Origin: Fistulifera solaris
Lineage: Eukaryota; Bacillariophyta; Bacillariophyceae; Naviculales; Stauroneidaceae
DNA length: 64,000 nucleotides
Direction: 5' to 3'
Assembly: GCA_030295235.1 (NCBI GenBank)
Contig: AP026135.1
Coordinates: forward strand, 186,001 to 250,000
The position numbers and the translations under genes are program-made. How positions within the stretch are numbered: the first letter of the stretch is position 1; each line of letters starts with the position of its first letter. Positions 22,859-34,980 of this stretch are shown here, piece after piece. The notes beneath the pieces were generated by a model, which was not told the origin of the DNA, searched no databases, and was given only the letters and a program-made list of their open reading frames with translations.

Positions 22859-23546
22859 GTTTACCTGTGTTTATATTCTTAAATCGTTAGACGAAACGAT
22901 TCACTTATGTTTCGATGGATAGACTTGTCTCTAAATGAAGCATTATAAATTTGTGTGACGGGTCGGAACATTCCTTTTCAAATGGTTGGATTTAGAGATG
23001 ATGAAAAAGTGGGGCGGTTGCTGTTTGGCGGAATTGCGTGATGCCGATTATGAGGATGGAGGCGTTTGAATTGTTTGGACGTTACTTAGCGGTTATCTTT
23101 GGCGGGCTCGGCGGTCCTATTTCCGTGGTGGTTTGTTCGCTTTGGAGAAGCATCGAATTTGTCTCAACGCTCTAAGTAAATCCTTTACAAGATTGGAGTA
23201 TCTCCTTTGAAGTGCTTAAGCCCCATTCGCTTACGGCTCGATTATTGACCGAATTGACCCGTGTCGTAACGGTGGATTTTATGTTCTATTTCATATCATA
23301 GCTCGTTTTTGACAGTGATGCAGAAAGTCAAAAGTTTTTCAGCGACAATTCTTGCCTTTTAAGAACGGCGGGCGTCACTCAACGTCGGTAGTGTTTAGTC
23401 GCTTTCAGTACCGGCTCTTTCCAACGGAAAAAAGCGAACCTGATCTTCCTCTTCATCGCTGGAGAATCGACAGAAAGAGGCGAACAGCAGCGACGGCGCA
23501 TCAATCATCCAGTTGCCAGAGGCAATAAACACTAACCACTTTCACC
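22859..23546. promoter_or_regulatory. Divergent intergenic region upstream of V-ATPase B
   Basis: About 690 bp with no supported coding frame. It should contain the promoters and 5' UTRs of the acidic protein (minus strand) and of V-ATPase B (plus strand). No specific site assigned. Confidence 0.4.
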
Positions 23547-25319
23547 ATGGCACACGAAGAACGTTTCATCCCCGAGCGTCAAAGCTGGATCAGCTGTCGA
23601 TAGTCAAAGACTACGCAGCAGTCCCTCGCCTCGAATACCGGTACGTACGCATAGAATCCACGTTGACTCTCAGACGTCTTTCACTTCTTGTCCTTCCGTT
23701 CCACGGTAACGGCTCGTTTTAAAACGGTCTTGAAAATCGCCAATAGTTTTTCTCCCGTTACTGGACGAAATGATTAGCATCGTTCAACCTACACGAAACG
23801 GACGCCTTGTTTCAAAAGCGGGTTCAGTCTCATGTCGCCATTTACAACAACGCACCTGTTTCTCATATCATTCAAATAATATACTTGTTCCCTTTACAGA
23901 ACTATTGCGGGTGTGAACGGCCCCCTCGTTATTTTGGATAATGTCAAGTTACCCAAATATGCCGAAATTGTGAATTTGCAATTGCGCGACGGCACGACTC
24001 GGTCGGGTCAGGTGTTGGAAGTCGCTGGTAGTCGTGCGGTGGTACAAGTCTTTGAAGGTACGGCGGGGATTGACAACCGAAAAACGACGTGTGAGTTCAC
24101 CGGTGATGTGCTCAAGATGGGTGTTTCGGAGGAAATGTTGGGTCGCTCGTTTAATGGTTCGGGTAAAGTGATTGATCAGGCTCCGAAAGTTCTGGCCGAG
24201 GCCTATTTGGACATCAACGGGCAGCCGATTAACCCGTCGTCTCGTGATTATCCGAAGGCTATGATTCAGACCGGTATCTCGGCCATCGATGTCATGAACT
24301 CGATTGCTCGAGGTCAGAAAATTCCTATTTTCTCGGCAGCCGGTCTTCCCCACAATGAAGTCGCGGCCCAAATTGCCCGTCAAGCTTCTCTGGTCAAACT
24401 GAAGGACACCCAGGATGGACATGAGGACAACTTTGCCATTGTTTTCGGAGCCATGGGTGTCAACATGGAGACGGCTCGCTTTTTCCGATCCGATTTCGAA
24501 GAGAGTGGTGCTATGCAACGTACGGCCTTGTTCCTCAACCTGGCCAACGATCCCACCATTGAACGTATTATTACGCCTCGTTTGGCTCTCACCACCGCCG
24601 AGTACCTAGCGTACGAGCGTGATTTGCACGTGCTGGTCATTTTGACCGATATGTCTTCGTACGCGGATGCTCTTCGTGAGGTTTCGGCGGCGCGTGAAGA
24701 AGTCCCCGGTCGTCGTGGTTACCCCGGTTACATGTACACGGATCTTTCGACCATCTACGAACGTGCCGGTCGTGTGGTGGGACGCAATGGTTCCATTACG
24801 CAGTTGCCGATTTTGACCATGCCAAACGATGATATTACGCACCCCATTCCCGATTTGACTGGTTACATTACGGAAGGTCAGATCTACCTCGATCGTCAAT
24901 TGCACACGAAGGGTATTTTCCCTCCGATCAATGTGCTTCCTTCATTGTCTCGTCTCATGAAGTCGGCCATTGGAGAAGGCATGACGCGCGACGATCACGG
25001 CTCTGTTTCGAACCAGCTGTACGCTTCGTACGCCATGGGTAAGGATGTGATGGCCATGAAGGCCGTTGTCGGAGAAGAAGCCTTGTCGATGGAGGATCAC
25101 TTGTATTTGAGCTTCTTGGAGCGCTTTGAAGGCAAGTTTATTTCACAAGGACCCTACCAGGCGCGTACTATCTTCGAGTCGTTGGATCTGGCCTGGAGTA
25201 TTTTGCGAGCATTCCCGAAAGAACTGCTCAAGAAGATCCCGAAGAAAACGTTGGATCAGTACTATGCCCGTCGCCGGGAAGCAGCGGAAGACTTCAATCA
25301 GGCGGCGGGATCCAGTTAA
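23547..25319 (+). CDS. V-type H+-ATPase subunit B
   Basis: Non-catalytic nucleotide-binding subunit of the V1 sector, driving proton pumping into vacuoles and, in diatoms, the silica deposition vesicle and plastid-adjacent compartments (known of the complex). Exon 1 23547-23640, intron of 259 nt (GTACGT...TTTACAG), exon 2 23900-25319; about 504 residues. Splicing gives [28 protein letters not shown]. Diagnostic segments: [73 protein letters not shown], and the late [22 protein letters not shown]. Exon 1 has the ATG in one frame and the conserved part in another; the C-run 23570-23573 seems one base short. An additional upstream exon supplying the start is a less likely alternative. Expression signals were not identified. 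Confidence 0.95.
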
Positions 25320-25388
25320 CGTTATTTATAGAAAGCGGTTATTTCTGCATTTATCATAATTATTATAGAAGTGGGCTATCACTGCTTT

Positions 25389-25676
25389 CTAGACTCTCTT
25401 CGTGGATACTCTGTGTTGCTTTGACTTTCTGCTTGCTCCCAATCGCCCGTGATTGCCTCGTTTACGAGTTCTACCCTCAGAGTCCTTGATTGACTGAAAG
25501 TGGTGTTTCATCAATACTAATAAGGAAGTCATCAAAATCATCAGTTGGGCCAGCAATGCGGTGAGTTGGACCGCATACAAATAATGGAACCTTTGCCAGG
25601 CGCGGCGACGAGCCCGCCGCGCAGCCGCTAGCTGTGAATAGATGCAAGATTCCTTGTTGGAACGGAAGAGAGTCAT
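25389..25676 (-). CDS. Small basic single-TM hypothetical protein, 95 aa
   Basis: Unrecognised. From the ATG at 25674-25676 the frame gives a basic alanine/arginine-rich stretch (LAAARRARRRAWQRFHYLY), one hydrophobic span (LTALLAQLMILMTSLLVLM) and a very basic tail ending STKRV. The frame is open further upstream without an ATG. It lies 70 bp beyond the V-ATPase B stop on the opposite strand. The TM plus basic flanks look like a genuine small membrane protein, but a chance frame is possible. Confidence 0.4.
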   Translation of the reverse strand: MTLFRSNKESCIYSQLAAARRARRRAWQRFHYLYAVQLTALLAQLMILMTSLLVLMKHHFQSIKDSEGRTRKRGNHGRLGASRKSKQHRVSTKRV

Positions 25677-26028
25677 CAGGATAAGTTTGTAGATATCAGA
25701 GACGTACAATGACAGAATGCATTACGAAGGAAAAAAGAAGCAGAAATAATAATAATGTGATGGCGTTTTGATGCACCGCTGAAAAATGCGATGCCCTTGC
25801 AAACTGGGACTCACAAGCTGTCGCAACGGTGCAATTGTATATTACTATCGTGGTTATTGTGCATTCCTGTACGTCAACCGCCTTGAACCTAAAGCGTCAG
25901 TCGGATGCGACGACTTAGGATGCGATCGAGATGACATGAAAATTTGGAACTTTTTCATTGCAAAGGATCATCGGTGTTTGTCATCACATTTTTATCATTC
26001 ATTATTAATTCATTGAAACTGTAGAAGA

Positions 26029-27297
26029 ATGGGACAGTTCAAAACTTTGATCCTGCTGGCGACAACGTCCTTAATTTGGGAGCAGTCCTTGGCGTTCGTC
26101 GTACCTCAACCATCACTTTCGCGATGTGTTTCGGTAATGGCAGCCGGTGGCAACAAGAAGCGCCGTCGGAGAAAAGAAGCACCGACCGGATCCACCGCGA
26201 TAGACCCTATCAAATTAGAAAAAGAGGCAGTCGAAGAAGAAGAAGGTGACGAGACTACGATATCAACAAAAGAATTATCCCAATTCGATCTCAAGCCGGA
26301 TGGTGTTGCGCAAGGTAAGGCTTCTTTTGTACGAGTTTGTTTCGACAGATAAGGTCGGATTCTCACATCGATTCCTTTCCTAATCGTAGATTCCACCATT
26401 TTCTTGCAGGACATTGAAGAGGTGGCACAATTCAACTTCAAAAATCGCGATGATATTTTTAAAGGTACGTTCTTTGATTGCGTTTTTTGTATCATGTATG
26501 CAATCACTGAAAAGCACATTAGGTATCGGAGACGAGGAAAGACCGGCCCCAAGTACGACGGATGCGGCTATTCCTTTGCCCGATATCAGGGAGGCTCGAC
26601 AAAAGAAGCTTCTAGAAGAAGAATTGGCGCGGATGGAAGAAGAAAAAGAGTTATCGAAACCTAAAATCAAGCGTAGTGATAGGGCGGCTTTCATGAAGGT
26701 AAGCGCAAACTACTAGCGGAAGATACAATGTTGTGATTTTGAACTGATTCCGAACACCGCTTAATCTATATCTCCCAGTTACTCGAGCAACAACCATTCT
26801 CGGATGCCGATGATTCTTTGTTTGAAGAAGAGGAGTACACCACAATCAGCGCTTTGTTAGGAGAACGGTCGGCCAAGTTTATCGGTATTCCAGCCGGCCC
26901 AATTCAAGTGGGTCACTTCATCGGTGCATTGGGTATTTTGCTCATGGCCTTTGTGGAGTACCCTGGCTTCCCATTGACCAACTTACCGACACCCCTGCGC
27001 GGAGCATTACAAGGAGGTAAGTAATTGAAAAATACCGTTGTAGTGTTGAAGGACTAGTACATTTCTCAATGTCCTCAACTTTGGAAAGGCTTGGGTATTG
27101 TTTACGGAATCAACACAGTGTTGGCAGTTGCAGCTGCATTCCAGGCACGTCAAAGAGACCAACCAATTCCACTATGGGTGGCAAAAACATGGGCCGTCGG
27201 CGGTCTAGCTTATGATCAGCTAACACAATTACCAACACTTGAGTCAATCGAGAAAGCAAAATCTGTCAAGGGGGCTAGATCGAAAAAGAAGCGCTGA
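26029..27297 (+). CDS. PAM68: PAM68-like plastid protein (photosystem II assembly)
   Basis: PAM68 family proteins are thylakoid membrane factors for early photosystem II assembly. Five exons: 26029-26314, 26390-26464, 26523-26698, 26779-27016, 27089-27297, with introns of 58-80 nt and consistent phases. The N-terminus is a hydrophobic signal ending SLA|FVVPQ, the A|F cleavage context used by diatoms for import into complex plastids, then an Arg/Lys-rich transit region. A long acidic coiled-coil-like section (EEEEGDE, RQKKLLEEELARMEEEKE) precedes the PAM68 domain: GERSAKFIGIPAGPIQVGH, a TM span, VEYPGFPLTNLPTPLRGALQG, a second TM span, ending with a basic KKKR tail. Length is about 327 residues. 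Four introns in one small gene is unusual for this window. Confidence 0.85.
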
Positions 27298-27470
27298 GAT
27301 TGCTAGTTGGGTTGCGTGGTTCACGATATTTACAACAGTAACAGTTAATGCATTCTGGTTCAATCGCTAGCCAATGTACGTTATGAATACAACAGATTTT
27401 TTTTATGAAGGTCCTAATTTATTATGCAATTGTGACGCCCGCCATATGTTACTTGGACAGCCTTCCCAGT

Positions 27471-28810
27471 CTATTCTTTCATAGAGGGATCCGTGACACT
27501 GGAGGGCGGAGGGTTAGAAGATCTTCGATACGGGCGGCTATTCGGAATACCTCGATGTTGGCTCATCATCATGCGCATTCGTACTCGTGGAGTATGCGAC
27601 CCACCTGATTTGCCAACAGATAGTACTCGATGACCGGACAAGCCCGTTCGAAAATCGATCCCGTCGAAGGAGGAAGTGTGTGTCGGCATTCTCGGCAACG
27701 AATGCATTTGCTCCGTTCGGTTGTTCATGTTCTCGTCGCATTCTGACCCCGTGTAGTAAAACAATTGCCTGTAATTTTGTTCGTTTTCACCCTTTTGATA
27801 ATCAGGGGAAGCTTGACGAGTGGGAGTATCCTCAAACGAATTTGTAGCCGATGAACCAGGGGAGCTTTGTGGTGTTTGAAAGGTAGGTTTTACAATATGT
27901 TGTTCGGGGGTGGTGGGATAAGACTCAAAGGAGACGGGCTCCATAAAGTTGGGAGCCGCGGTTTCCAGCGCAGCTTCCAATTGACGACTCAAGTTGGTTT
28001 CCAGCTTGCGGTTCGCTTCCAGTTCTCGTTGCAAGTCAGCGCTTCGATTTCGAACCGTTTTTAGTAGCCCTTCTAATCGACAAGCTTCGTCAACAGGTGT
28101 CCCGACTGGTAAAAATGTGAGAAAAGGTGGCGTACGAGCAACAATGCATGCGACTAGTCCTCACCTTTGACAAGCTGTGATTTATTGGCCTTGACAAATC
28201 CTGCGTTTCGTGCCAGACGGGCTATGCCATTCTCGAAATCCACAACTTGTATTTTCTGACGTTTCATGAGCACTGTGCTGTCTACTTCTCTGTTTTTCAT
28301 TTCACCTTCGGTGTTGCGCGGATCCCAAGATACGACGGTCAAGGGCTCTTTTACAAGATAGGTGCCACAAGAACTCGACAAGGCTGTTGTGCCATGGATC
28401 ATCGGATGCGACTCATACATTTCCTCGTCATCCTCCATGGCGGCATTGTCTCCCGCCGACGGACGCGACTGACATTCCGCTACTTCCATCAATGACATCA
28501 ATACAAGATTCTTCGGTATGGGGAGCGGTGTTGTGGAAGTTGGCGGGGCATGCGAACGGACAGGCGACTGTGGACTCATGAGGGCGTGAACGGCACGAGA
28601 AGACGGAATCGAGTGACTGCTCAAATACAAGGACTCTCGACATTCCATGCACTTGTCTATGCGTTTGGTGCACGGCAAGCACACAAACGTGTGTCCACAG
28701 GGAAGGACCATGGGAGGACGATCCTTGAGATGGAAGGCTTCAAAGCATATCAGGCAATGAAAAGGGATCCGCTTGGCCGTTTCAGCGGCCATTTTGGATG
28801 GAGTATCCAT
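27471..28810 (-). CDS. C3HC4 RING-finger protein with C-terminal coiled coil
   Basis: Probable E3 ubiquitin ligase, 426 residues. Exon 1 28810-28165, intron 59 nt (GTGAGG...TACCAG), exon 2 28105-27471. The RING lies at residues 19-57: CLICFEAF, then PMVLPCGHTFVCLPC and CMECR; the eight metal ligands C-C-C-H-C-C-C-C are visible. The middle part is Ser/Pro rich. Residues about 195-290 contain an alanine/leucine helical stretch (LQRELEANRKLETNLSRQLE) that should form a coiled coil. The C-terminal 130 residues are low-complexity and Ser/Arg/His rich. This RING-first, coiled-coil-later layout is shared by many diatom RING proteins of unknown substrate. ATG at 28808-28810 directly precedes the RING. 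Confidence 0.82.
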
Positions 28811-29319
28811 GATCGTAAATGCTTATTGTTTAATAATTATGAATGAATGATGACCTTTGGAAAATATTTTCATCTTTGATTGGAAAGAATAGCTGTTTCA
28901 TGTTCGTTGTGAATCATGATGGGGGAGAGATTTTGGTGTTCCATTCGTCCACTTCACAATAATCGAAAAAATGTTTCGCCCTAAAATTTTAATTCGCATA
29001 ATGTATACTATGGGAGCGGAGACGTATACAATTATTCGTATCTGTAGCTCGCTATAAAAAGAAGGCCTAAGATCACGGAGCGAGCCGGCCATAAAACCTT
29101 TTAAGTACTCATCTCACTATCACATGGCAGTCCACTCTTTTCACCACTTTACGCGTGGCGGGAGAATTTGATAAGAAACGATTGCGACGCGGAGCGACAT
29201 AACGATCGACGCAAGGATTGCCAACAACATAGTGTTTATTGACACGCATCTCGTCTCAACAAAAGTATCATTATTTGTTGCTGTTTAGAAAGCTCTTTTA
29301 AACTTTTGACAAACAGTGC
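28811..29319. promoter_or_regulatory. Divergent intergenic region RING/IPK1
   Basis: About 510 bp between divergent starts; AT-rich near the RING start. No coding frame or RNA gene supported. Presumed to contain both promoters. Confidence 0.4.
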
Positions 29320-30690
29320 ATGATTGATGAGGTGGAAAAACATGACTGGAGCTATCTCACGGAAGGGGGAAAGCATGTGATCTTTTCTTCTTCCTCCTCA
29401 ACATGGCTGCTTCGCATCGACAAAGCCGATCTAGTTAAAGGAGGCCAAGGAAACAAAGGCTGTACAGATGTAGAATTTCTCAGCAACTTTCTTGCGCCCT
29501 ACGTCTCGAAGCCCACGTACTTGAATTTGCCCCCTTGTTTCGCGAAAAAGCTTTTACAAGAAGCGCTCGCGTGTGGTCGCATTCCGGCATCGCGCAAAAA
29601 GGACTGGTCCAGCTCTGACAAAGACAATAAGAAATCGAAGCAACTGCCTACAATCGCTCAATTCGTAAGGGATGCTCGCTTATGGCACTCGGATCCCAGC
29701 CAAAATACACTTTTCAGTGTCGAAATCAAACCCAAAGCGGGCTATCGATGTTTTTCGCCGTTGGTGGATCCGGGTCGTCGCATCAAATATCAAGTTCCCC
29801 GTTTTTGTTTGATGCAACAGCTTCGTGGGTCTTGTAGTAAATACAATCCTCTGGATTTGTTTTCGGGGAATATCGACCGAATGGAAATCGCCGTGCAAGA
29901 ATTATTCCAGTGCCCCCAGAACAATTTGCGGGTGTGGAGAGGGCGAGAAGCATTTGATGCCAAAGGAGATGCTGTTTCTTTTCTAAAAGTAATGACTACT
30001 CGTGTACTTTATGAGGAGCCTTGCTTGTCCAAATTGTTGGAACTACAAAGGCTGGACATTCTCGACGGAGACGGAGCGGTTCTATTATACGAACACCTGA
30101 TCCAATTGTGCGAAGGGCAGGAACATGTGGCCATGGAATTGATCGATTCCAGTTGGAGTATTGCTAATGAAAGAAGCACGTCTATTCTCCCAGAATCTCC
30201 GATTCGCTTGGTGCATCCTTCATCTGAATTATTGTTGTTCGGTGAAAAGATTCGAATGTTTTCACAAGAACTCGACCGGGCATGGCCGAATGTTCCACCG
30301 AAGACATACCTCGATACACAGAGAGAAGAAGCTCTGGATTTGCTCTATCGACTCGATCGAGATGATTCTGTTTTCCTGTTACAGAACTGGCTGTTGTCTC
30401 TTTGCTTGTGTGATGTTAGTGTCTTTGTTACCTTTTCCTGTCGAAGTGACTGTGCAGTTCCTTGGTCCATTCTTCCCCGTACGTACACCACGGAACGTCT
30501 ACAAGAAGCTGGTGTGCCTGGCTTATTGCAGATTCAGCTGTCGAATTCCCATGATAGTAGCGCAGAGTGTGTGGATGTTGAGTTCGAATACTATATTCAT
30601 ATCATCGATTTTGATCGCAAACCGGCGAGTAAGTTAAGGACACGACACTTGAAGGAAAAGGCGCTCAATGGATTAAAGCTAAATATATAA
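29320..30690 (+). CDS. IPK1: Inositol-pentakisphosphate 2-kinase (IPK1)
   Basis: Final kinase of phytate synthesis, converting Ins(1,3,4,5,6)P5 to InsP6 with ATP. Single exon, 456 residues, ATG at 29320. Family landmarks in order: an N-terminal WSYLTEGGKHVIF nucleotide-binding hairpin followed by WLLRIDK (the R-K motif of the G-loop region); VEIKPKAGYR near residue 130, the most diagnostic inositol-binding motif; RFCLMQQLRG; YNPLDLFSG near 185; and QNNLRVWRG. The C-terminal segment ends with VEFEYYIHIIDFDRKPASKL, corresponding to the family's late D-D-K metal-binding motif. Length matches plant IPK1 (about 450). The stop is only 65 bp from the stop of the convergent RPA2 gene, so the two 3' UTRs probably overlap. 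Confidence 0.9.
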   Translation: MIDEVEKHDWSYLTEGGKHVIFSSSSSTWLLRIDKADLVKGGQGNKGCTDVEFLSNFLAPYVSKPTYLNLPPCFAKKLLQEALACGRIPASRKKDWSSSDKDNKKSKQLPTIAQFVRDARLWHSDPSQNTLFSVEIKPKAGYRCFSPLVDPGRRIKYQVPRFCLMQQLRGSCSKYNPLDLFSGNIDRMEIAVQELFQCPQNNLRVWRGREAFDAKGDAVSFLKVMTTRVLYEEPCLSKLLELQRLDILDGDGAVLLYEHLIQLCEGQEHVAMELIDSSWSIANERSTSILPESPIRLVHPSSELLLFGEKIRMFSQELDRAWPNVPPKTYLDTQREEALDLLYRLDRDDSVFLLQNWLLSLCLCDVSVFVTFSCRSDCAVPWSILPRTYTTERLQEAGVPGLLQIQLSNSHDSSAECVDVEFEYYIHIIDFDRKPASKLRTRHLKEKALNGLKLNI

Positions 30691-30755
30691 AAGAAGGAAT
30701 TGCAAACAGCGTTCTTGGCAATGTTAAAGTAGCTGAAATAATTCATAATAATGTT

Positions 30756-33700
30756 TCACCGGATGTCCATTTTAATTTTGACATTCATTCCTGCAAGTTC
30801 GTTGACCAAATATCTGTAGACATAAGGGAGAATAATAGGCTCAACCGCATCATCATTTCCGTCGTCACGATCTGACGCTTCCATGCAAGCTCGGTTTCTG
30901 CAGAACAGTCTAAGCTTAGGTTTGTTCACAGCATCGAGCGCACTTTGACCAGTTGTTTGAACAATACTTCGCTCTGTCGTCGGCATTAGTAGATCTCCAC
31001 ATCGACTACACGCATAGGCAACGTGCTTGTCACTGCAATTGAGAAGCCGGTCTTGCAAGAGAAAAGCGGTTCCGTGACTAAGAAGACTATCTCGTTCCAT
31101 CTCACCGAGTCGAATTCCACCACCCTTCTTTCTGCCTTTAATGGGCTGCCGAGTGAGCTCATTGATTGGCCCTGTCGCTCGCACTTGATATTTATCAGAT
31201 ACCATGTGACGGAGTCGCTGGTAGTAAACTACTCCAATGTATAGATCAGCCTGCATGACACACCCTGATACCCCGCTATAAAGTGCCTCGCTTCCGTAAT
31301 AGTTGTAGCCTGCTGCCTGGAGTTGTTCTCCAAAGTAGTCAATGGAAACTTTGTCACCGGACTCGTGGAATGTAAATGGCGTAGCGTCTTGATAGCACCC
31401 GTGCATTGCCCCGGCCTTACCAGCCATACTCTCAACTAACATCCCAATCGTCATTCGACTAGGAAATGCGTGTGGATTGATAATCACATCTGGTGACATT
31501 CCGGATTCGCTGAAAGGCATATCCTCCTGAGGCCAGAGAATGCTTAGAACACCCTTCTGCCCGTGTCGACTTGAAAACTTGTCTCCGATGATTGGGTTCC
31601 TCGGAAATCGAAGAGTGATCGATGCCATTTCTTCGGAAGGCTTATCACTGTCACTCGCTAGCTTCCTAACCGATTGAACGTACGCTATTTCTCTTTCTTT
31701 GTGCTTCTTGACCCTATCCTTTCCACTGACAGAGTCTATCACACAATAGATCGGGTCTCCCTCTGTGATTCGATCACCAGTTTGTGGAAACCCATCTTCT
31801 TGGAGGCTTTCGTACCTGTACTTGTCGCCGTCCCATTTGTTGCCAATCGAACTCTCGCTTCGGCGCCAGATGACGGAGCACCCGCCATTTTGGCTTCTTC
31901 CGCGAGATCAACCAGCATTGTTTTGTACACTGATGCGTGACCAAATCCTCTTTCATAGGAGCTTTTGTTGAGAATCATAGCGTCTTCCATATCAAAACCG
32001 GTGTAACTAAGGACAGCTGGCAGAGAGAGTGAGACAATGTAAATGCTGGAGAAGACCGAAGCTTGGCAAATACTTACCAACAACAGCATTGGCCCCATTA
32101 GGGTATTCGTCCATTTTGTACTTTCCATGCGTTGACGTCTGTACCAGTGGTGCCTGCGGATTCTGTAGTCTGTACAGCTTATTGTCAGGTCTATAAGGGA
32201 ACGAATGACATGGCGTTCCCATTGTTTGTTTCCCCATCTGGCACTGGTACATGTTACGAGGAGACTGGTTCTGATCTGAAAATGGAGTCAAGTTTGCAAT
32301 CAAACTGAGCATGTCAGTCGGATCAAGCTCTTGGTGGGTGGTAATACCTTCTCGGATGTCCTCATCAAGACACGCAATATCCATAAACGCTTGCTCAAGC
32401 GGTCCAATCAATTCTATTTTTCCGCTAGACCTCTGAAGCACAGGACGCACGAGTCGCGCTGCTCCGGTAAACAAAAACAGCCCAGGGTATGGTGATCCTC
32501 GATTGCCAGGTGGGACATATGCTGCTTCAAGTGTCGGAGGAACTATCGGCGGTTCTGATACCTTCAAACTGCGTAAATGGACAGATATCTTTTGCAAGTC
32601 GATGCACTTGCTCCTCCTACAATACGACCATCGATGCAAACCGGAAGGAGGTGGTGTAAACTCGGAGCTCGACCATCTCCATTGCTACTTCCACAACCAA
32701 CCGGCGAAATGCCAAGCGATATGAGTAATTGCTCGAGGTCCTTCATTCCTTTTTCATTCAATTTTGCGGGGTACGTCATTATTTTGGACTTGAGCGCCAA
32801 ATGGCTGAGTAAACCACACGGCCCTCCATCAGGAGTGTGTACCGGACACAAGAAGCCCCACTGGTCTGGAAGTAATTTCCGCACAGCAGTAGTTTTCATC
32901 TCCATGAAAAATTGACCTCGGTGGACCGATCGAAAGTGCGCGCAATACCGCAGGAAATTCAGCCTTTCGGCAACAATCGTGTATCCAGAGACCTGCATCA
33001 AATCTAAACCCGTTGTCGAGACAATGTTACCTGTGGATAGAAAGTGCTGCACTTTCTTCCCAATTCCACCCGACCCCTTTCCTGAATATCGATCCACCAT
33101 CTTTTCCCAATACCGCTGGTCATGCGTTAGTTTAGCCGACGTGCGGACAAAGTCTTTCCTCATCTCAATATAAATACCCAACCTCATCGCCTGCAAGAAC
33201 TCTTCAAACTTTTCTTTGACGAATGCGCACATAAGATGACCAGGAAGAAGGATCTCTTGGTTTTGCAAAGAATCGGCATTGTCCACCCCACAATCACCTG
33301 CAGCAAAAGAATAAACCTTTCTCAACATCATCAACAAGCACTCTAACTTGTCACTGTAATTTTCGAGATGAATCATGATATACCTTCGAATCATGAAGTG
33401 TCCAATGTCAATGTCACTGGTCGTTTCCGCTTTCAAGCTCAGTCGTCGGAATCGTGCCCCTATAAACGCCAGGCATTCATCCGGTGTATTGAGCTGACGA
33501 AAGCGCGCACGAGCATCTTGCAACAACAAGCCCGCTCGCGCCACCAAAAAGGTGTTGGTATCATCCCCCTGAACGATCCGACGGTACAGTTCTTCGTCGG
33601 TAATTCCTCCCCGACGATCTGACCCCGCGGCAACATCGGCCGCTCCTACCGATGAGCCACTCAACGATCGCAGTAGCAAGATGACGGGAATCAAAAATTC

Positions 33701-34570
33701 TTGTTTGCGACACACAAAGCGCAAACTGGCTCCGCCCGTGGTCAAATAATGCACCGTATTCGTGATACTGGTCTGATCCCCATTCGATCGAGCACACCGC
33801 ATGGCGACACCCAGATCTGTATACGTATTTCCACGATTTTTATAATTGGAACGTTGAATGGCGGTGGGATGATTGCGACGCGGAATCTGCAACAATCGGA
33901 CACACCGTTCAATGCCCTTGACGACAAAGTATCCACCCGCTTCATTTTGCTGTCCGCGTGGGAAGTGAGTAGCGAAAAAAATCTGGCACGGTATTATTAT
34001 ACTATTCAGTATTCCTTGTCTTACCTCTTCTTTGAGTTGAATTAACTGTTTCGGTTCTAGTTGATGCAAATGACACGCTCGACTCATCACACAAATGGGA
34101 ATATTGCCAAACGCCCGTTTCGGCAAGCGCACCGTTTTTCCCGGAAACGTTTGTCCATTGCGTCTTTCCTGTATTTGATAACAAAACGTCGCTGTCATGG
34201 GTCCCACATACATGAGATTGCGTTCGCGACATTCTCGTGGCAACAAAGGCTTATTATTATTACTACTATTGCCATCTTGTTGTCGACAGGGAGGACTGAC
34301 CCGGACATCTTCGATCCAAAATTGCAACGATGGTATTTCACTCCAGTCTAGTTGTTGTTGTTGTTGTTGTAATGATAATTTGCGGGGATCTACAAGACAC
34401 AATTCGGCTGGTTCAATGTCCTGTATGCCTTGACTCAATCCGACATCTAAAAAGTAATTGAAGGAATCGACGTGCGGGGCCGTCAACTCACGCAATTGTT
34501 CAACATCTTGCAAATGCGGTTCATGACCATTGCGAAAGGAAGGACACGTCTCGACGGGGCCTGATTTCAT
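30756..34570 (-). CDS. RPA2: DNA-directed RNA polymerase I second-largest subunit RPA2
   Basis: Second-largest catalytic subunit of Pol I, which transcribes rRNA in the nucleolus; about 1,226 residues. Exons: 34570-34025, 33949-32078, 32016-30756; introns 75 nt (GTAAGA...GGACAG) and 61 nt (GTAAGT...TGCCAG). The N-terminus [17 protein letters not shown] and [20 protein letters not shown] point to RPA2 rather than RPB2 or RPC2. Then [64 protein letters not shown], and a C-terminal zinc site ([10 protein letters not shown]...CRNRAC). The first intron is open and a multiple of three, so its retention would add 25 residues. Conserved sequence changes frame near 32610-32620 and at AA 31845-31846, each consistent with one missing base. 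Confidence 0.95.
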
Positions 34571-34980
34571 TCTACAGAGAGTGTACTGATGATAATAAAA
34601 GGATACAACGAGAAAAACAGAGAAGGACAAATAATAATAATGGGGGATCTCTCGGTTTTTTCTTTTGGTGCCAGGTACCAGGTATATTTTTTCTTCGGAA
34701 AAAAAAATAGGAGTAATAAAAAAGTTGGATGGCGACGATGTGTGTTGGCATTCGACAGCCAGACGTTCGTGAGTCAAATGAATCCCATGTCGCACCGAAA
34801 TCGAGGTACACCTTGTATACGACGTACGACCACGCGATCTTTATCCTTCAACTCTCCTCACACGTAAAAATGGCTGACAAGAGGAATGGATCGCGTCGTA
34901 CAAGTACTTTGTACCTTTTGGCTTCCTTTGGTTGAACTGAACGTTTTATCAATTATTTCAATAATATTCATTAATACACC
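34571..34980. promoter_or_regulatory. Divergent promoter region RPA2/Lhcr with GTAC palindromes
   Basis: 410 bp separate the RPA2 start (minus) from the Lhcr start (plus). It holds GGTACCAGG near 34674 and a GTACAAGTACTTTGTACC block at about 34899-34916, together with A-rich runs. A shared bidirectional promoter is inferred from spacing only. Confidence 0.4.

Noticed and set aside
23513-23722. V-ATPase B starting in the open frame upstream of the conserved part without ATG
   Set aside because: No in-frame ATG exists there; the ATG at 23547 with one missing C gives a continuous exon and a better start context.
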